Positions 35,501 to 44,542 of a DNA stretch of 64,000 bases are shown here, piece by piece. A program made the translations under genes and the position numbers. The notes beneath the pieces are model-generated. The model saw nothing but the letters and a program-made list of their open reading frames with translations, had not been told where the DNA came from and ran no database searches. Every line of letters starts with the position of its first letter. Position 1 is the first letter of the stretch. The stretch is taken from positions 1-64,000 of the forward strand of contig JAJUFC010000001.1 of the NCBI GenBank assembly GCA_029263855.1. Reading direction: 5' to 3'. The DNA is from Candidatus Thermochlorobacteriaceae bacterium (GTDB taxonomy: Bacteria; Bacteroidota; Chlorobiia; Chlorobiales; Thermochlorobacteraceae).

Positions 35501-38231
35501 CTCCACGCAACAACTTTTGGACAAGATGAATGAAGGATATTCAGTCGTGAATTTCATGGGACACGGCGGCGGTGCAATTTGGGGTGACAGTCGATTGCTC
35601 GACAATCAATCAGCCTTACTGCTCAATAATTTCAACACACTGCCATTCGTAACGAGCTTTACCTGCTTCGTCGGCGCGATTGATACGCCGCAACCGCTCT
35701 CGCGCACCTTCACGATCTCGCAACGGCGCGGCGCGATTGGCATTATTGCCTCGGCAGGCTACGGATGGTTTATCAACGACTTTTTGATGGCGCAAGCCGT
35801 TTATGACTTTTTGTCCAATGAGCGATTTCAAGGTCTGACGGTCGGCGACATGATGTTCAGAGGCAAAATTCGCTACTACCTGCGAAACATCAATGTCTAT
35901 CCTGAACAAGCTCCATCGCAAATGCACCAATATGGTGTGATTGGTGACCCTGCCGTGCGGCTTGTTGCGCCAAAGAGCAATGCCAATAATCGTTCTCGCA
36001 TTCGCTGGAACTTGCCCACCAACATTGCGCCAATCGGTTCTGTTTTGAAAGTTGTTGGAACGGTTGACGGTATTCAAAATGGCATCGGCGAAGGACGCAT
36101 CACCGACCAAAACAACTTTGATGTGAGCACTGCGCCGATTCCCTTCATCGTGCAAAATGGAAAAATCGGACAGCTGCAAAATGGTGTGTTCGTCGATACG
36201 CTCTTCGTGCAAATTCCGAATCCACCGAGCGGCAGAGGGCAAATGCCTGCTATGAGGGGCGGGCATTTCAAAGTGTATGTAAAAAATGCCGAAGGCAACG
36301 ATGATGCAAGTGGAAATGTCAGATTCACAACTGCCGCGCCCTTCTTCCGAAGCGTCTCGCCAACGCGCGATTTCGCCACGATTCAAAATGAAGCGCAACG
36401 CTTCGTGATGGAAGTGGAATCGCGCTTCAACATCTCCCGCGTCGACCTCGACGTGAGCGTCGAAGCCATCGACCCTCAGCAACTTAACCTCACCACTCCG
36501 GCGGACACGACTGCCTTCGAGACGGTTTTTCAACGACGGTTTTCATCGACGAGCACGTCGCCAAGATTTTATCAAACGATTGATTCAATTCCGCCGAACC
36601 TGATGCGCGAACCGAATCGCGTAACGTATCGCGCCATCGCGCAGACGGACAGCGGGCAATTTTTTTCTGACCGATTTCTCGCGCAAGTTGGAAACCCGCC
36701 CGACGTCGCCGCCGCGCGCAGAGCAACCGAAGGCGAGGGACAACTCTTCAACAACAACACGATTGATTTTTACCCCGATGGCGAGCGCATCGTCATCGCC
36801 GCCGATGTCTACAATTGGAGCAACCGTCCTGTCGAGCGCGCCATCGTGTATTTCTACGAAAACTCGATTTCAAATGGCATCGCGCCGAACCAATCGCCAT
36901 ACCTTATCGCCAGTCAAATTCGCGTCATTGATACGACAAGCGTGTCGTTGCCCGCCAATGGCGTGGCGAGAGCGAAAATTCCCGTGCCGTCGTGGATGCG
37001 CTTGCTCGAAACCTATCGCATCGGAATACGAGTGCTTGCAGACACAGCGGGAAAACGATACGAATCAACTTACTTCAACAATCTTTCCAATCAACGCGCA
37101 GTTCAGTATAACTTGTTCAGAGTGCGCACGAACAGCGATTCAATCGCGATTGATGATAATGTGCGCATTGCTTACGAAGCAAACACCTTCTCACAGAACG
37201 GGTTTGTACGGGTATCAAGAGTGATCAATCCGCCCAAAATCAGTCAGCCCGATAACAATTTTGTGCAGATGGTTACTCAATCAAATCCCATAGAGCGGTT
37301 GGCATATCGCATTGAGCGCGTCGATTCAAGTTTGACGCTCACAAAGCCGCTCACAATGCGAATGGTAATGTCAGCAAATCAGCCGCAAGCCGTTCGTCAG
37401 AACACTTCTGCCTACTTCTTTTCCGAACCTGTTGAGCGTTGGTTCAAGGTCGTCGGTCAAATGCGGGTTGATTCGTTGACGATTCAACTCGAGGCAACTC
37501 GCTTTGGTGCATATAGTTTGATGAGTTCACTGGATTCAGAGCGTCCGATTATCAGTTTGGGAATTGAAGGGCAAGCCTATCGCATCGGCTCGTCGGCGTC
37601 GCGTCGTCCGAGAGTAACCGTCGTTGTTCAAGACCAAAACGGCGTCTATATCGATGAAAATCTCATCACGGTTATTCGAAACAACGATAGTTCCGAAGCT
37701 TTGAAATCAAAACTCACAATTCCGCGCAACACGCCAAACGCCAATGTGGTCGGAATGACTTACGACGACGAGTTCGAGGCGGGAGAGAATAGTTTGCAAT
37801 TTGTTTTTCACGATGCCAACTTGAACGCCATGCGCTCGGAAAAAATGCTTTTCAATGTGAGCGCAGATTTTGATTTGGTCGCTCACGGCGCATATCCGAA
37901 CCCCTTCAACGACCGAACATTTATCGCCTATCAAATCGTCAATCCGATTCAAGAGGCGGATGCGTTTGAACTTAAAATCTACACGGTTTCAGGGCGACTT
38001 ATTGCGACTTGCCGCGAGCCGGGTCCGCGTGCATTGGGCGTATTTCCAACAGGCTCACAAGTAGCGGACGGCGTTGGGCAACTGCGTGGAAACGGCGACC
38101 ACGCGCTCATCTGGACGGGCAAAGACGACGGTGGTAATGAAGTCGCCAATGGCGTGTATTATGGAAAACTGCGTATCACTTCGCGAGGACGTGCGCTCGA
38201 GAAAATTATTAAAATTGTCCGCTTGCGATAA
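32547..38231 (+). CDS. porU: Type IX secretion system sortase PorU
   Basis: An 1894-residue exported protein with a signal peptide (MNPIQRGIILTVSLALLNLP). The centre is a gingipain-type C25 cysteine peptidase. Its catalytic histidine is H1006 in NFMGHGGG and its cysteine is C1040 in SFTCFVGA. The family context is intact (GPTRFARI, ERFQGLTVGDMMFRGK, GVIGDPAVRL). Long beta-rich regions flank it, and the end (YPNPFNDRTFIAYQIVN to EKIIKIVRLR) is a FlgD/T9SS-tail-like domain. PorU cuts off the C-terminal signal of cargos and transfers them to a lipid anchor. Length exceeds the ~1100-1300 residues usual for PorU, mostly through a C-terminal extension after the peptidase. PorV follows 21 nt later. 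Confidence 0.92.
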   Translation: MNPIQRGIILTVSLALLNLPAVQTLTAQEAEQRFAPKSNTLFQKSIPQKNADALKETEAKASVLKVEPRGNNKIVMELEFDEPKIITESLPDGSSVQRIEVEKRSYQNEHVVYPIPYFTYEVQGKILSARIVSVAGQGSVRLALPFNSEAENDTPIGMPKEEIYERKRTIKPNEVYPKKQIDWFFAGSMRGTDISMLSVSPYLYNPNTKTLSFAKKITVELTLGTEHQDASQFKIGIDEKELLSKMPAKRERFKPTLVQPNTVVPTQQMLFNNGTNIIPNAQLAKPYSGLPIVPKYRIIVNEDGLYRIGFFELLDGGLPQEFFNADPRTYRIFNKGREIPILVRGEADGRFNRDDFIEFFGERHQIGGRDSTRPDMYRDPFSEENVYYLYWEQTLTPQNRGLRLTEISGEIRTTIAPNSPFFAGGTLSRSFRSTLHFEADADDQAGRFFIADGDTTDVRVVVNTENRLSGFYDSIRTQAYRRTRNHSDSRDKIFWTQMSLNRRIDFNIPIPYPDIQLNPITLNDDFIDIEAAFHGISRVGELANSQNIAAITLNTQRIMTAEWGRGANSQIPHTQKIRLPQEFHGILRAGLTDDRQRLQLSIQNEDRYNEGNPARTFAFNWFKISYKRLYRAYQNEITFTTPPRSVPGRYQFQIGGFTSQNIDLYKKGVGKITNFILRPYQEPDGFGGFLPGTFFQIVFQDDVINPESVEYLAIETTKKKLPLRYEKVEPADYYNPQRRLVDRNNNYNFILITSNNFITEQSATNPQNEIFRYKQHREAILAARGENSNVLVTTVESIYDEFNYGIRSPHAIREFLNYAYREWQQPPTYVLLVGPTRFARIRRGDVPTFHVQTFFFGATPSDSWFAMIDGIDQTGQLDLVPDMQIARLPVVTRQEVGLYLEKLIKYETNPTMGVWENKILLIGGEAEGGGSVFGLDGQPQQNNKLAQTDSLVRNHINRSFFIDRLHTGLGRLKYDQTLTFDRYVGSTQQLLDKMNEGYSVVNFMGHGGGAIWGDSRLLDNQSALLLNNFNTLPFVTSFTCFVGAIDTPQPLSRTFTISQRRGAIGIIASAGYGWFINDFLMAQAVYDFLSNERFQGLTVGDMMFRGKIRYYLRNINVYPEQAPSQMHQYGVIGDPAVRLVAPKSNANNRSRIRWNLPTNIAPIGSVLKVVGTVDGIQNGIGEGRITDQNNFDVSTAPIPFIVQNGKIGQLQNGVFVDTLFVQIPNPPSGRGQMPAMRGGHFKVYVKNAEGNDDASGNVRFTTAAPFFRSVSPTRDFATIQNEAQRFVMEVESRFNISRVDLDVSVEAIDPQQLNLTTPADTTAFETVFQRRFSSTSTSPRFYQTIDSIPPNLMREPNRVTYRAIAQTDSGQFFSDRFLAQVGNPPDVAAARRATEGEGQLFNNNTIDFYPDGERIVIAADVYNWSNRPVERAIVYFYENSISNGIAPNQSPYLIASQIRVIDTTSVSLPANGVARAKIPVPSWMRLLETYRIGIRVLADTAGKRYESTYFNNLSNQRAVQYNLFRVRTNSDSIAIDDNVRIAYEANTFSQNGFVRVSRVINPPKISQPDNNFVQMVTQSNPIERLAYRIERVDSSLTLTKPLTMRMVMSANQPQAVRQNTSAYFFSEPVERWFKVVGQMRVDSLTIQLEATRFGAYSLMSSLDSERPIISLGIEGQAYRIGSSASRRPRVTVVVQDQNGVYIDENLITVIRNNDSSEALKSKLTIPRNTPNANVVGMTYDDEFEAGENSLQFVFHDANLNAMRSEKMLFNVSADFDLVAHGAYPNPFNDRTFIAYQIVNPIQEADAFELKIYTVSGRLIATCREPGPRALGVFPTGSQVADGVGQLRGNGDHALIWTGKDDGGNEVANGVYYGKLRITSRGRALEKIIKIVRLR

Positions 38232-38252
38232 CTCGAACGATTCAATTCAAAG

Positions 38253-39332
38253 ATGATAAAGACGCATTTGAAAATTCTGCTTGCACTTCTGCTGATGTAT
38301 GGACTTGTGCCGATTCAAGCGCAAAACTACACGGCGGCATTCTTAGAAATTCCGCTGGGCGCACGCGCATTGGCGTTGGGCGGGCAGTTTACGCCGATTG
38401 ATAACAACGACGGCTCTGGCTTTTATTGGAATCCTGCCGCCGTTGCCTTCGTCGATGGGCAACTCGTGAGCACGATGTATTCTAATCAATTCGGAACGCT
38501 CGGCGACCCGCTCTCGCACTACTTTCATCTGGGATACTCGCAAAACATGGGCGGCGGTGTCGGGCTTTCAGTGAATTGGATTCGCAACAGCGTCTCCGAT
38601 ATTCCGCTCAACGAAAGCGCGCAACTGAATCCCAACGACCCGTTTGACTTTGCGGGCATTGTGAATGGGCGATATAACATTGGCTCTTTCGCAAACGCAA
38701 GCGATGCGTTCTTCATCACTTTTGCAAAAAACTTATTCAGTCGGCTCGATTTTGGATGGCAGTATTTTAACTTGCCGATTGATTTGCCTGTTGGAATCAC
38801 CTTCAAATATGTTCGCGAGGGCTTTTCGGGAAATCGGCTTGATGAATTCGTGGGTGCAAATTCTGTTTCTGGCACGGGTATCGGTGTAGACATTGGCACG
38901 ATGCTTCGCTTCAATGTGAATGATTTTGTCGGAAGTAAATCGCTCGGAATGATGGCACTCGGCTTAACCGTGAGAGATTTATTCAACACGCCTGTAACTT
39001 GGAACACGCCAGATAAAAACAACAACAAAGCCGCTATTCCGCGCTCCGTCATCGCCTCGCTTTCTTATCAACAGCCGTTGCCATTTCTTTCAAGCAGTAT
39101 TTTGGGCGTGATTAGCCGCGATACGCGCTACAACGGCATTACATCAATCGGAGCAGAATATCGTTATCGCTCTCTGCTTGCATTGCGCGCTGGCTCGTTT
39201 GATAGACAATTGACGCTCGGCGCGGGGCTGTCGATTATTCGTGCGCTGTTTATCGATTATGCCTATCAAAACAGTGAATTGGGGTCGCCTCACCGAATTT
39301 CGCTGAGCGTGCGCTTAGATGAATGGTTGTGA
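38253..39332 (+). CDS. porV: T9SS outer-membrane protein PorV
   Basis: A 359-residue outer-membrane beta-barrel of the FadL-like PorV/PorQ family. The signal peptide ends at IQA-Q. It is followed by the family signature AAFLEIPLGARALALGGQFTP and SGFYWNPAAVAF, and by repeated amphipathic strands ending in HRISLSVRLDEWL. PorV collects cargo from the SprA translocon and hands it to the PorU sortase, so its place directly after porU makes sense. PorQ-type paralogues are similar, but the neighbour supports PorV. It is 2 nt upstream of the next gene, indicating one operon. Confidence 0.88.
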   Translation: MIKTHLKILLALLLMYGLVPIQAQNYTAAFLEIPLGARALALGGQFTPIDNNDGSGFYWNPAAVAFVDGQLVSTMYSNQFGTLGDPLSHYFHLGYSQNMGGGVGLSVNWIRNSVSDIPLNESAQLNPNDPFDFAGIVNGRYNIGSFANASDAFFITFAKNLFSRLDFGWQYFNLPIDLPVGITFKYVREGFSGNRLDEFVGANSVSGTGIGVDIGTMLRFNVNDFVGSKSLGMMALGLTVRDLFNTPVTWNTPDKNNNKAAIPRSVIASLSYQQPLPFLSSSILGVISRDTRYNGITSIGAEYRYRSLLALRAGSFDRQLTLGAGLSIIRALFIDYAYQNSELGSPHRISLSVRLDEWL

Positions 39333-39334
39333 AA

Positions 39335-40165
39335 ATGATTAGAACAATGAACTCAAAACTCATACTCATTCTACTTGCATTGATTGCTGTCTTTGCTTCG
39401 GCTTGTAAAGAAGAACCACAAGCCACACCGCCGAGTGTGCCGCGTTTTGTGCCGAAAAGTGCCGACACCGCCAGAGCCATTCGGGGCATCCAGCCGTCGC
39501 TGATTAGAGAGTCCCCAAGAAGTGGACTACGATTAGAGTGGTTTCAAAATCCTGAACGCAACTTAGGTGGGTATGAAGTGTGGCGCACTGAACAAGCCAT
39601 TAACGGCGTGCCAGTGAATTTTTCGTTACGACAAAAACTCCCATTAGGCTCGCAAGCCGCGCAAAACCTCCCCGACACTGTGTTCATCGACGAAAACGTG
39701 CGCAATGGAACAATGTTCTACTACAAGATGATTGCCTATTCAAGACTTGATGCGGCAAGCGATTTTTCAGAAGCGTTTCAACAGTATGAACTGCGCGTGC
39801 CCGGAACGGCTGATGCGCCAAGAGGCGATATTCAACTGCCTAGCGATAGCGTCTTAACTTTTCGGTGGTTGGACAACAATCAAAGCCAAGGGTTTTACTG
39901 CATGAAGGTTTATGTGGATGACTTAGATTTCAGAGAGGAAAATTGTGTCGCCGTGGCAACGGGACAAACATTTTTCGCGAGCGATTCGGTGCGCATCAAT
40001 TTCAGCCGCATTCAGACGACCTTTCCCGGAACAATAGGCACAAAGGTTTTCAGACCGTTGGAAAGAGGGCGGCGTTATTTTTGGTTCGTGATGTTTCATC
40101 CGCTTGGATTTGAGGCGAATGTGGGCGCGCCCTCAAACCGACAAACCTTTTTCATTAACCCGTAA
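39335..40165 (+). CDS. Lipoprotein with fibronectin-III-like domain in the T9SS operon
   Basis: A 276-residue lipoprotein with a signal peptide (MNSKLILILLALIAVF) and lipobox ASAC. After KEEPQATPPS the chain contains a fibronectin type III-like fold (SGLRLEWFQNPERNLGGYEVWRT, TMFYYKMIAYSRLDAASDFSEAF) and a second beta-rich half. No catalytic motif is seen. It could be an operon-specific partner of PorU/PorV or a surface structural protein. Possible starts are 39335 and 39347; both place the lipobox correctly. It starts 2 nt after porV and ends 17 nt before the SLBB gene. Confidence 0.7.
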   Translation: MIRTMNSKLILILLALIAVFASACKEEPQATPPSVPRFVPKSADTARAIRGIQPSLIRESPRSGLRLEWFQNPERNLGGYEVWRTEQAINGVPVNFSLRQKLPLGSQAAQNLPDTVFIDENVRNGTMFYYKMIAYSRLDAASDFSEAFQQYELRVPGTADAPRGDIQLPSDSVLTFRWLDNNQSQGFYCMKVYVDDLDFREENCVAVATGQTFFASDSVRINFSRIQTTFPGTIGTKVFRPLERGRRYFWFVMFHPLGFEANVGAPSNRQTFFINP

Positions 40166-40182
40166 AAACCAGTTGAAATTAA

Positions 40183-40722
40183 ATGCGCTTCATCTCTTGT
40201 ATTGTCCTGGGGCTTTTATTAACTTCGCATCCAAATGAACTGCTTGCGCAAGCCTTTGGGGGAAACTTGCCGTCGCAAAATGCCTTGTCTCCTAATCAAC
40301 TAACTAACTCTCCGTCAGTTTACTATTACGGACAAGGTCAAGGCGTGCAAATAGACATTAACATTTGGGGAGAAGTAAAAAACACGGGCAAGATGATCGT
40401 GCCTTACACGACTGATCTTGTATCGCTGATTTCGCTGGCGGGAGGTCCAACGCCAAATGCAAAGTTAGATGATGTGCGAATCGTTCGATACTCTATGCAA
40501 GATAGCGCGGCTGTCGAGAAAATCATTCGAATCAACGTGGAACGATTTGTGGAAACGGGCGAACAGTCGTATTTTCCAATTCTTCTGAGAGGCGATACTG
40601 TGATTGTTCCTGGCGGAGCGTTGAGCGCGTTGCAAAGTTTTGTGACGGTTCTAAATATCGTAGCTGCTGTGTTGCAAACCGTATTTCTGTTTGTGATTAT
40701 TAATCAAAATCTCAATCGTTAA
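40183..40722 (+). CDS. SLBB-domain periplasmic protein with C-terminal membrane anchor
   Basis: A 179-residue protein. A signal peptide (to LLAQ-A) is followed by an SLBB/soluble-ligand-binding beta-grasp domain at ~55-145 (VQIDINIWGEVKNTGKMIVPYTTDLVSLISLAGGPTPNAKLDDVRIVR, ILLRGDTVIVPGG). A hydrophobic helix lies at ~155-175 (VLNIVAAVLQTVFLFVII). SLBB domains normally occur in Wza-type polysaccharide export proteins; this one lacks the preceding Poly_export domain and most of the channel. Being in the porU-porV operon it may bind glycan or lipid-linked material used as the cargo anchor, which is inference. Confidence 0.7.
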   Translation: MRFISCIVLGLLLTSHPNELLAQAFGGNLPSQNALSPNQLTNSPSVYYYGQGQGVQIDINIWGEVKNTGKMIVPYTTDLVSLISLAGGPTPNAKLDDVRIVRYSMQDSAAVEKIIRINVERFVETGEQSYFPILLRGDTVIVPGGALSALQSFVTVLNIVAAVLQTVFLFVIINQNLNR

Positions 40723-40759
40723 GGTTTCTCTACACTACAAAAAATCAAATGGAGGCGAA

Positions 40760-42082
40760 ATGGCGAAGCGCATACCTATCTTAACAGTCTTGTCCTTAAT
40801 TCTGCTTGCAAGCGAGGTTGCAACGGCTCAGCATGTCTACACGGCAAGCGGACGGCTGATTCGCACCCAAGAGGCACTAACCCCAAAGTCCAAAAGTTTA
40901 ACTTACTATACGCATTCCGATGTCAACGTCGTTACGGGCGCATATGGAGGAAGTTTGGGCAATACAGTGGCTCACTCGCTCACGCGCAACTCCATGCACA
41001 TTGATTACTCTTTCACAAATAACTTCCTCGTCGCAATGAATGCGCTTGTGTATCAGGACATTCATCATAACGACAAGGCCTCCAACTTTTTTGAGAACAT
41101 AACGCTTGCCGCAAAGGTGGGTGGGTTTAGTTTCGCCAACGACATGTTCTATGTTGGCGGCATGCTCACCTTCATGATTCCGATTGCAGGCGAGCAGTAT
41201 TACAACGCATATGGAGTGCCTTACTCCGCAGGCGGAACGGAAACAGGCATCAATGTTTTGCTCTCTTACTATGTAGATAACCTCTTCCCGAAAGAATCAT
41301 TCAACGTCAATCTCAATTTGGGCTTTTATAATTACTTTGACGACGGAAAAAATCTCTCTAACAACAACACGCCTCTAAGGGTTGTTGGAAACAGCAGTTC
41401 GTTGAACTACTCGCTTGGACTCAAATATCCGACCTCGGTTGTAGACTTGATGTTAGAGTTTTGGGGTTGGGGTTGGATTACTGCACCACCACCTCAAGCA
41501 TACTCACGCGAAAGCATGTCGTTCGTCACTCTCGGCGCACGCGTAAAGCCTGTTGATTACATCAGCGTCTTGCTCGGTTATGATTATCAGTTGGGCGGCA
41601 AAAAAGATGAAACCGTCTACAGTCCACAGTTCGCGATTACGCCGAGACCTGGCAGCGGAAAAGCCACAAACTACACCGAATGGCGGTTTATTTTAGGCAT
41701 TCAAGTCAATATTTTGCCGATGACTTTCGGTTCGACAACCGCCGACCCGCGCTCTGTCGACTTCTCGGCTGAATCGCAAGGCGCTGATGTCATCATTCGC
41801 AAATTGGAAGATATTGGCGAAGATAAAGAAGTTACGAGTCGCAAAATTCAAGAAATCCAACGTCGTCGTCAAGATATCGACAAAAACTTGCAACAGCTTC
41901 GCCAGATTTTGAAAATCAGCGAGCCTGCACCAACTTCCTCAGCGGTTCCGCTTCCTGCACCGTCGCCAGCACCGACGCAAGTAGCACCTACTGCACCCGC
42001 GCCTGCTCCAGAGCCTCCAAAAGAAGAGCCGAAAAAGGAAGAGGAAGCACCAAAGAAAAAGCCCGTCAGAAAACGTAAGTAA
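40760..42082 (+). CDS. Outer-membrane beta-barrel with coiled coil and Pro/Ala/Lys-rich tail
   Basis: A 440-residue exported protein. After the signal peptide (to ATAQ-H) ~300 residues form alternating amphipathic strands typical of an outer-membrane barrel. A coiled coil follows at ~345-390 (IIRKLEDIGEDKEVTSRKIQEIQRRRQDIDKNLQQLRQIL). The end is a low-complexity PAPAPEPPKEEPKKEEE stretch and KKKPVRKRK, which could reach through the periplasm to peptidoglycan. It ends the porU operon. The barrel is paralogous to the protein at 44543. No family name is assigned. Confidence 0.7.
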   Translation: MAKRIPILTVLSLILLASEVATAQHVYTASGRLIRTQEALTPKSKSLTYYTHSDVNVVTGAYGGSLGNTVAHSLTRNSMHIDYSFTNNFLVAMNALVYQDIHHNDKASNFFENITLAAKVGGFSFANDMFYVGGMLTFMIPIAGEQYYNAYGVPYSAGGTETGINVLLSYYVDNLFPKESFNVNLNLGFYNYFDDGKNLSNNNTPLRVVGNSSSLNYSLGLKYPTSVVDLMLEFWGWGWITAPPPQAYSRESMSFVTLGARVKPVDYISVLLGYDYQLGGKKDETVYSPQFAITPRPGSGKATNYTEWRFILGIQVNILPMTFGSTTADPRSVDFSAESQGADVIIRKLEDIGEDKEVTSRKIQEIQRRRQDIDKNLQQLRQILKISEPAPTSSAVPLPAPSPAPTQVAPTAPAPAPEPPKEEPKKEEEAPKKKPVRKRK

Positions 42083-42105
42083 TTCAAACGCCCGTCAAAT
42101 CTCAG

Positions 42106-42138
42106 CAGCCTTTTGGGGAAACCTGAAAGGCTGTTTTT
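42106..42138 (+). terminator. Terminator ending the porU operon
   Basis: CAGCCTTT (42106-42113) pairs with AAAGGCTG (42126-42133) and five T follow. It lies 24 nt after the stop of the barrel gene and ahead of purL. Confidence 0.85.
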
Positions 42139-42160
42139 GTTTCAAAACAGTTTTCAAACC

Positions 42161-44434
42161 ATGACCGAACCAACCGTTAATCTCGACCTTGCTAAGCAAC
42201 ACGGTTTGCTCGAAGAAGAGTATCAAAAAATGTTGGACATTCTCGGGCGCGTGCCGACCTATACCGAATTGGGCATTTTTTCGGTGATGTGGTCGGAACA
42301 TTGCAGTTACAAAAATTCCATCGCGATTCTCAAAACGCTCCCAAGAAGTGGCGGACGATTGCTTGCCAAAGCTGGAGAAGAAAATGCAGGATTGGTCGAT
42401 ATTGGCGACGGACTGGCAGTTGCCTTCAAAATTGAATCACACAATCATCCTTCGGCAGTAGAGCCGTATCAAGGTGCGGCAACGGGCGTTGGCGGCATTC
42501 ATCGCGATATTTTCACGATGGGTGCGCGACCGATTGCCGCACTCAATTCGCTCCGATTTGGAAACCTCTCCGACATACGTGTGAAATACTTGTTGGACGG
42601 CGTAGTGCGTGGCATCGGCGACTACGGCAACTCATTCGGCGTGCCAACCGTCGCGGGCGAAGTCTATTTCAACCCATGCTATCAAGGCAATCCGCTTGTC
42701 AATGCAATGAGCGTTGGAATCGTCGAGCACAATCAAGTCGCAAGAGCCATTGCGAGTGGTGAAGGTAATCCTGTGCTGATTGTTGGCTCTGCAACAGGGC
42801 GAGACGGCATTCACGGGGCGACATTTGCGTCCGAAGAAATTTCGGAAGAGTCAGAGTCCAAACGTCCAAGCGTGCAAGTAGGCGACCCCTTTGCTGAAAA
42901 ACTTCTGCTCGAAGCCACGCTTGAAGCGATTGCAACCGGCTATGTGGTCGGGATTCAAGATATGGGTGCGGCAGGTCTCACGTGCTCCTCGTCGGAAATG
43001 TCCGCAAAGGCGATTGAAAAAACAGGCAAAGGCGGAATAGAACTCAATCTCGACCTTGTGCCTACGCGCGAGAAAGGCATGACGGCTTACGAAATCATGC
43101 TTTCCGAATCGCAAGAGCGAATGCTCATTGTTGCCGAAAAAGGATGCGAGCAAGTGATTATCGATATTTTTGAAAAGTGGGACGTCAGTGCTGTTGTGAT
43201 TGGCATAGTAACATCAGACGGTATGCTTCGCGTGAAACATCACGATAAAATCGTAGCCGAAGTTCCATCAACTGCATTAGTGCTTGGCGGTGGCGCGCCC
43301 GTCTATCATCGTGAAGCGAAAGAAAAAAAGCCAAACACGAAATTCCCAACGCTCAAAAAGGACGATGAAATTGAGTTTGAAAAAGAAATTTTAAGACTAC
43401 TCTCAAATCCAAACATTGCAAGCAAGCGTTGGGTTTATACGCAGTATGATTCAATGGTGCGCACAAACACGACCGTTGCCGTTGGTGCAAGCGATGCCGC
43501 CGTCGTTAGAATCAAAGGCACGAAGAAGGCATTAGCCATGAAAACGGACTGCAATTCAAAATATGTCTATCTCAATCCAAGAAAGGGCGCAATGATTGCC
43601 GTTGCAGAGTGTGCACGAAACGTCGCCTGCACCGGTGCAAGACCGCTCGGTGTAACGAACTGTCTGAACTTCGGCAATCCCTACAAGCCCGATGTGTATT
43701 TCCAATTCAAGGAAGCCGTAGCAGGAATGGGCGAAGCGTGTACAGTCTTCGAGACACCCGTAACCGGAGGCAATGTCAGTTTTTACAACGAAACAATGAA
43801 CGACGGAAAAACAACGGCTGTATTTCCGACGCCGACGATTGGCATTGTTGGATTGTTGGATGATGTCTCAAAAGTCGTTACATCAAACTTCAAAAATGAA
43901 GGCGATGCCGTCATGCTTCTTGGTGAATTAAAACCGGATTTGAACGGCTCACAGTTTTTAGAGCAATACTACAACGAACTTGGCGACGATGCGCCATTTG
44001 TAGATTTAATTGCAGAAAAAAAATTACAAGACCTGCTCATCGAGTTGGCTGAACAACAACTCTTGCAATCGGCACACGATGTCTCTGACGGCGGACTTGC
44101 CGTTGCCCTGATTGAATCGGCAATCATGGGCGAGACGCATCAAAAAGGCGTCGCCGTAACGCTTGATGTGGCGGGCGATTTCGGGATTCAAGAAATGCTA
44201 TTTTCGGAATCGCAAGGGCGAGTGGTTTTATCGCTGAAGAAGGAACAAGTAGAGACGGTAAGAGTGCTTGCAAGAAACATTGGCGTGCCGTGTCAAATCA
44301 TCGGTGAAGTGAAAGAGAAAGACGTTCAAATCGTGGTGAATGGTAAATCGGTTCTGAATCAATCACTGCAACATCTTGCCGATGTCTATTTCAACGCCGT
44401 TGAGCGCGAGATAAACGGTTTGGTCGAGACCTAA
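42161..44434 (+). CDS. purL: Phosphoribosylformylglycinamidine synthase subunit PurL
   Basis: A 757-residue small-type PurL, which makes FGAM from FGAR with ATP and ammonia delivered by PurQ, held together by PurS. Motifs include [11 protein letters not shown] near residue 45, [42 protein letters not shown] and the second-half [14 protein letters not shown]. Length and lack of a fused glutaminase domain show it is the PurQ/PurS-dependent form; neither partner is in the window. I start at the ATG of [11 protein letters not shown]; an earlier ATG at 42113 lies inside the terminator. It is flanked by two paralogous outer-membrane genes, with no purine genes nearby. Confidence 0.96.
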   Translation: MTEPTVNLDLAKQHGLLEEEYQKMLDILGRVPTYTELGIFSVMWSEHCSYKNSIAILKTLPRSGGRLLAKAGEENAGLVDIGDGLAVAFKIESHNHPSAVEPYQGAATGVGGIHRDIFTMGARPIAALNSLRFGNLSDIRVKYLLDGVVRGIGDYGNSFGVPTVAGEVYFNPCYQGNPLVNAMSVGIVEHNQVARAIASGEGNPVLIVGSATGRDGIHGATFASEEISEESESKRPSVQVGDPFAEKLLLEATLEAIATGYVVGIQDMGAAGLTCSSSEMSAKAIEKTGKGGIELNLDLVPTREKGMTAYEIMLSESQERMLIVAEKGCEQVIIDIFEKWDVSAVVIGIVTSDGMLRVKHHDKIVAEVPSTALVLGGGAPVYHREAKEKKPNTKFPTLKKDDEIEFEKEILRLLSNPNIASKRWVYTQYDSMVRTNTTVAVGASDAAVVRIKGTKKALAMKTDCNSKYVYLNPRKGAMIAVAECARNVACTGARPLGVTNCLNFGNPYKPDVYFQFKEAVAGMGEACTVFETPVTGGNVSFYNETMNDGKTTAVFPTPTIGIVGLLDDVSKVVTSNFKNEGDAVMLLGELKPDLNGSQFLEQYYNELGDDAPFVDLIAEKKLQDLLIELAEQQLLQSAHDVSDGGLAVALIESAIMGETHQKGVAVTLDVAGDFGIQEMLFSESQGRVVLSLKKEQVETVRVLARNIGVPCQIIGEVKEKDVQIVVNGKSVLNQSLQHLADVYFNAVEREINGLVET

Positions 44435-44542
44435 TCGTATATGTTGTAAGAGATTGCCTGAAATGCGTATATTCGGGCGAACAAGTTGTGCCAAATCAGC
44501 CCTAATAAAATTATCGTAAAAAGCCTTAAAGCCCATCAAAAG

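Noticed and set aside
35616-36533. 305-codon minus-strand open frame inside porU
   Set aside because: Antisense to a clear conserved gene, histidine- and arginine-rich, with no recognisable domain.
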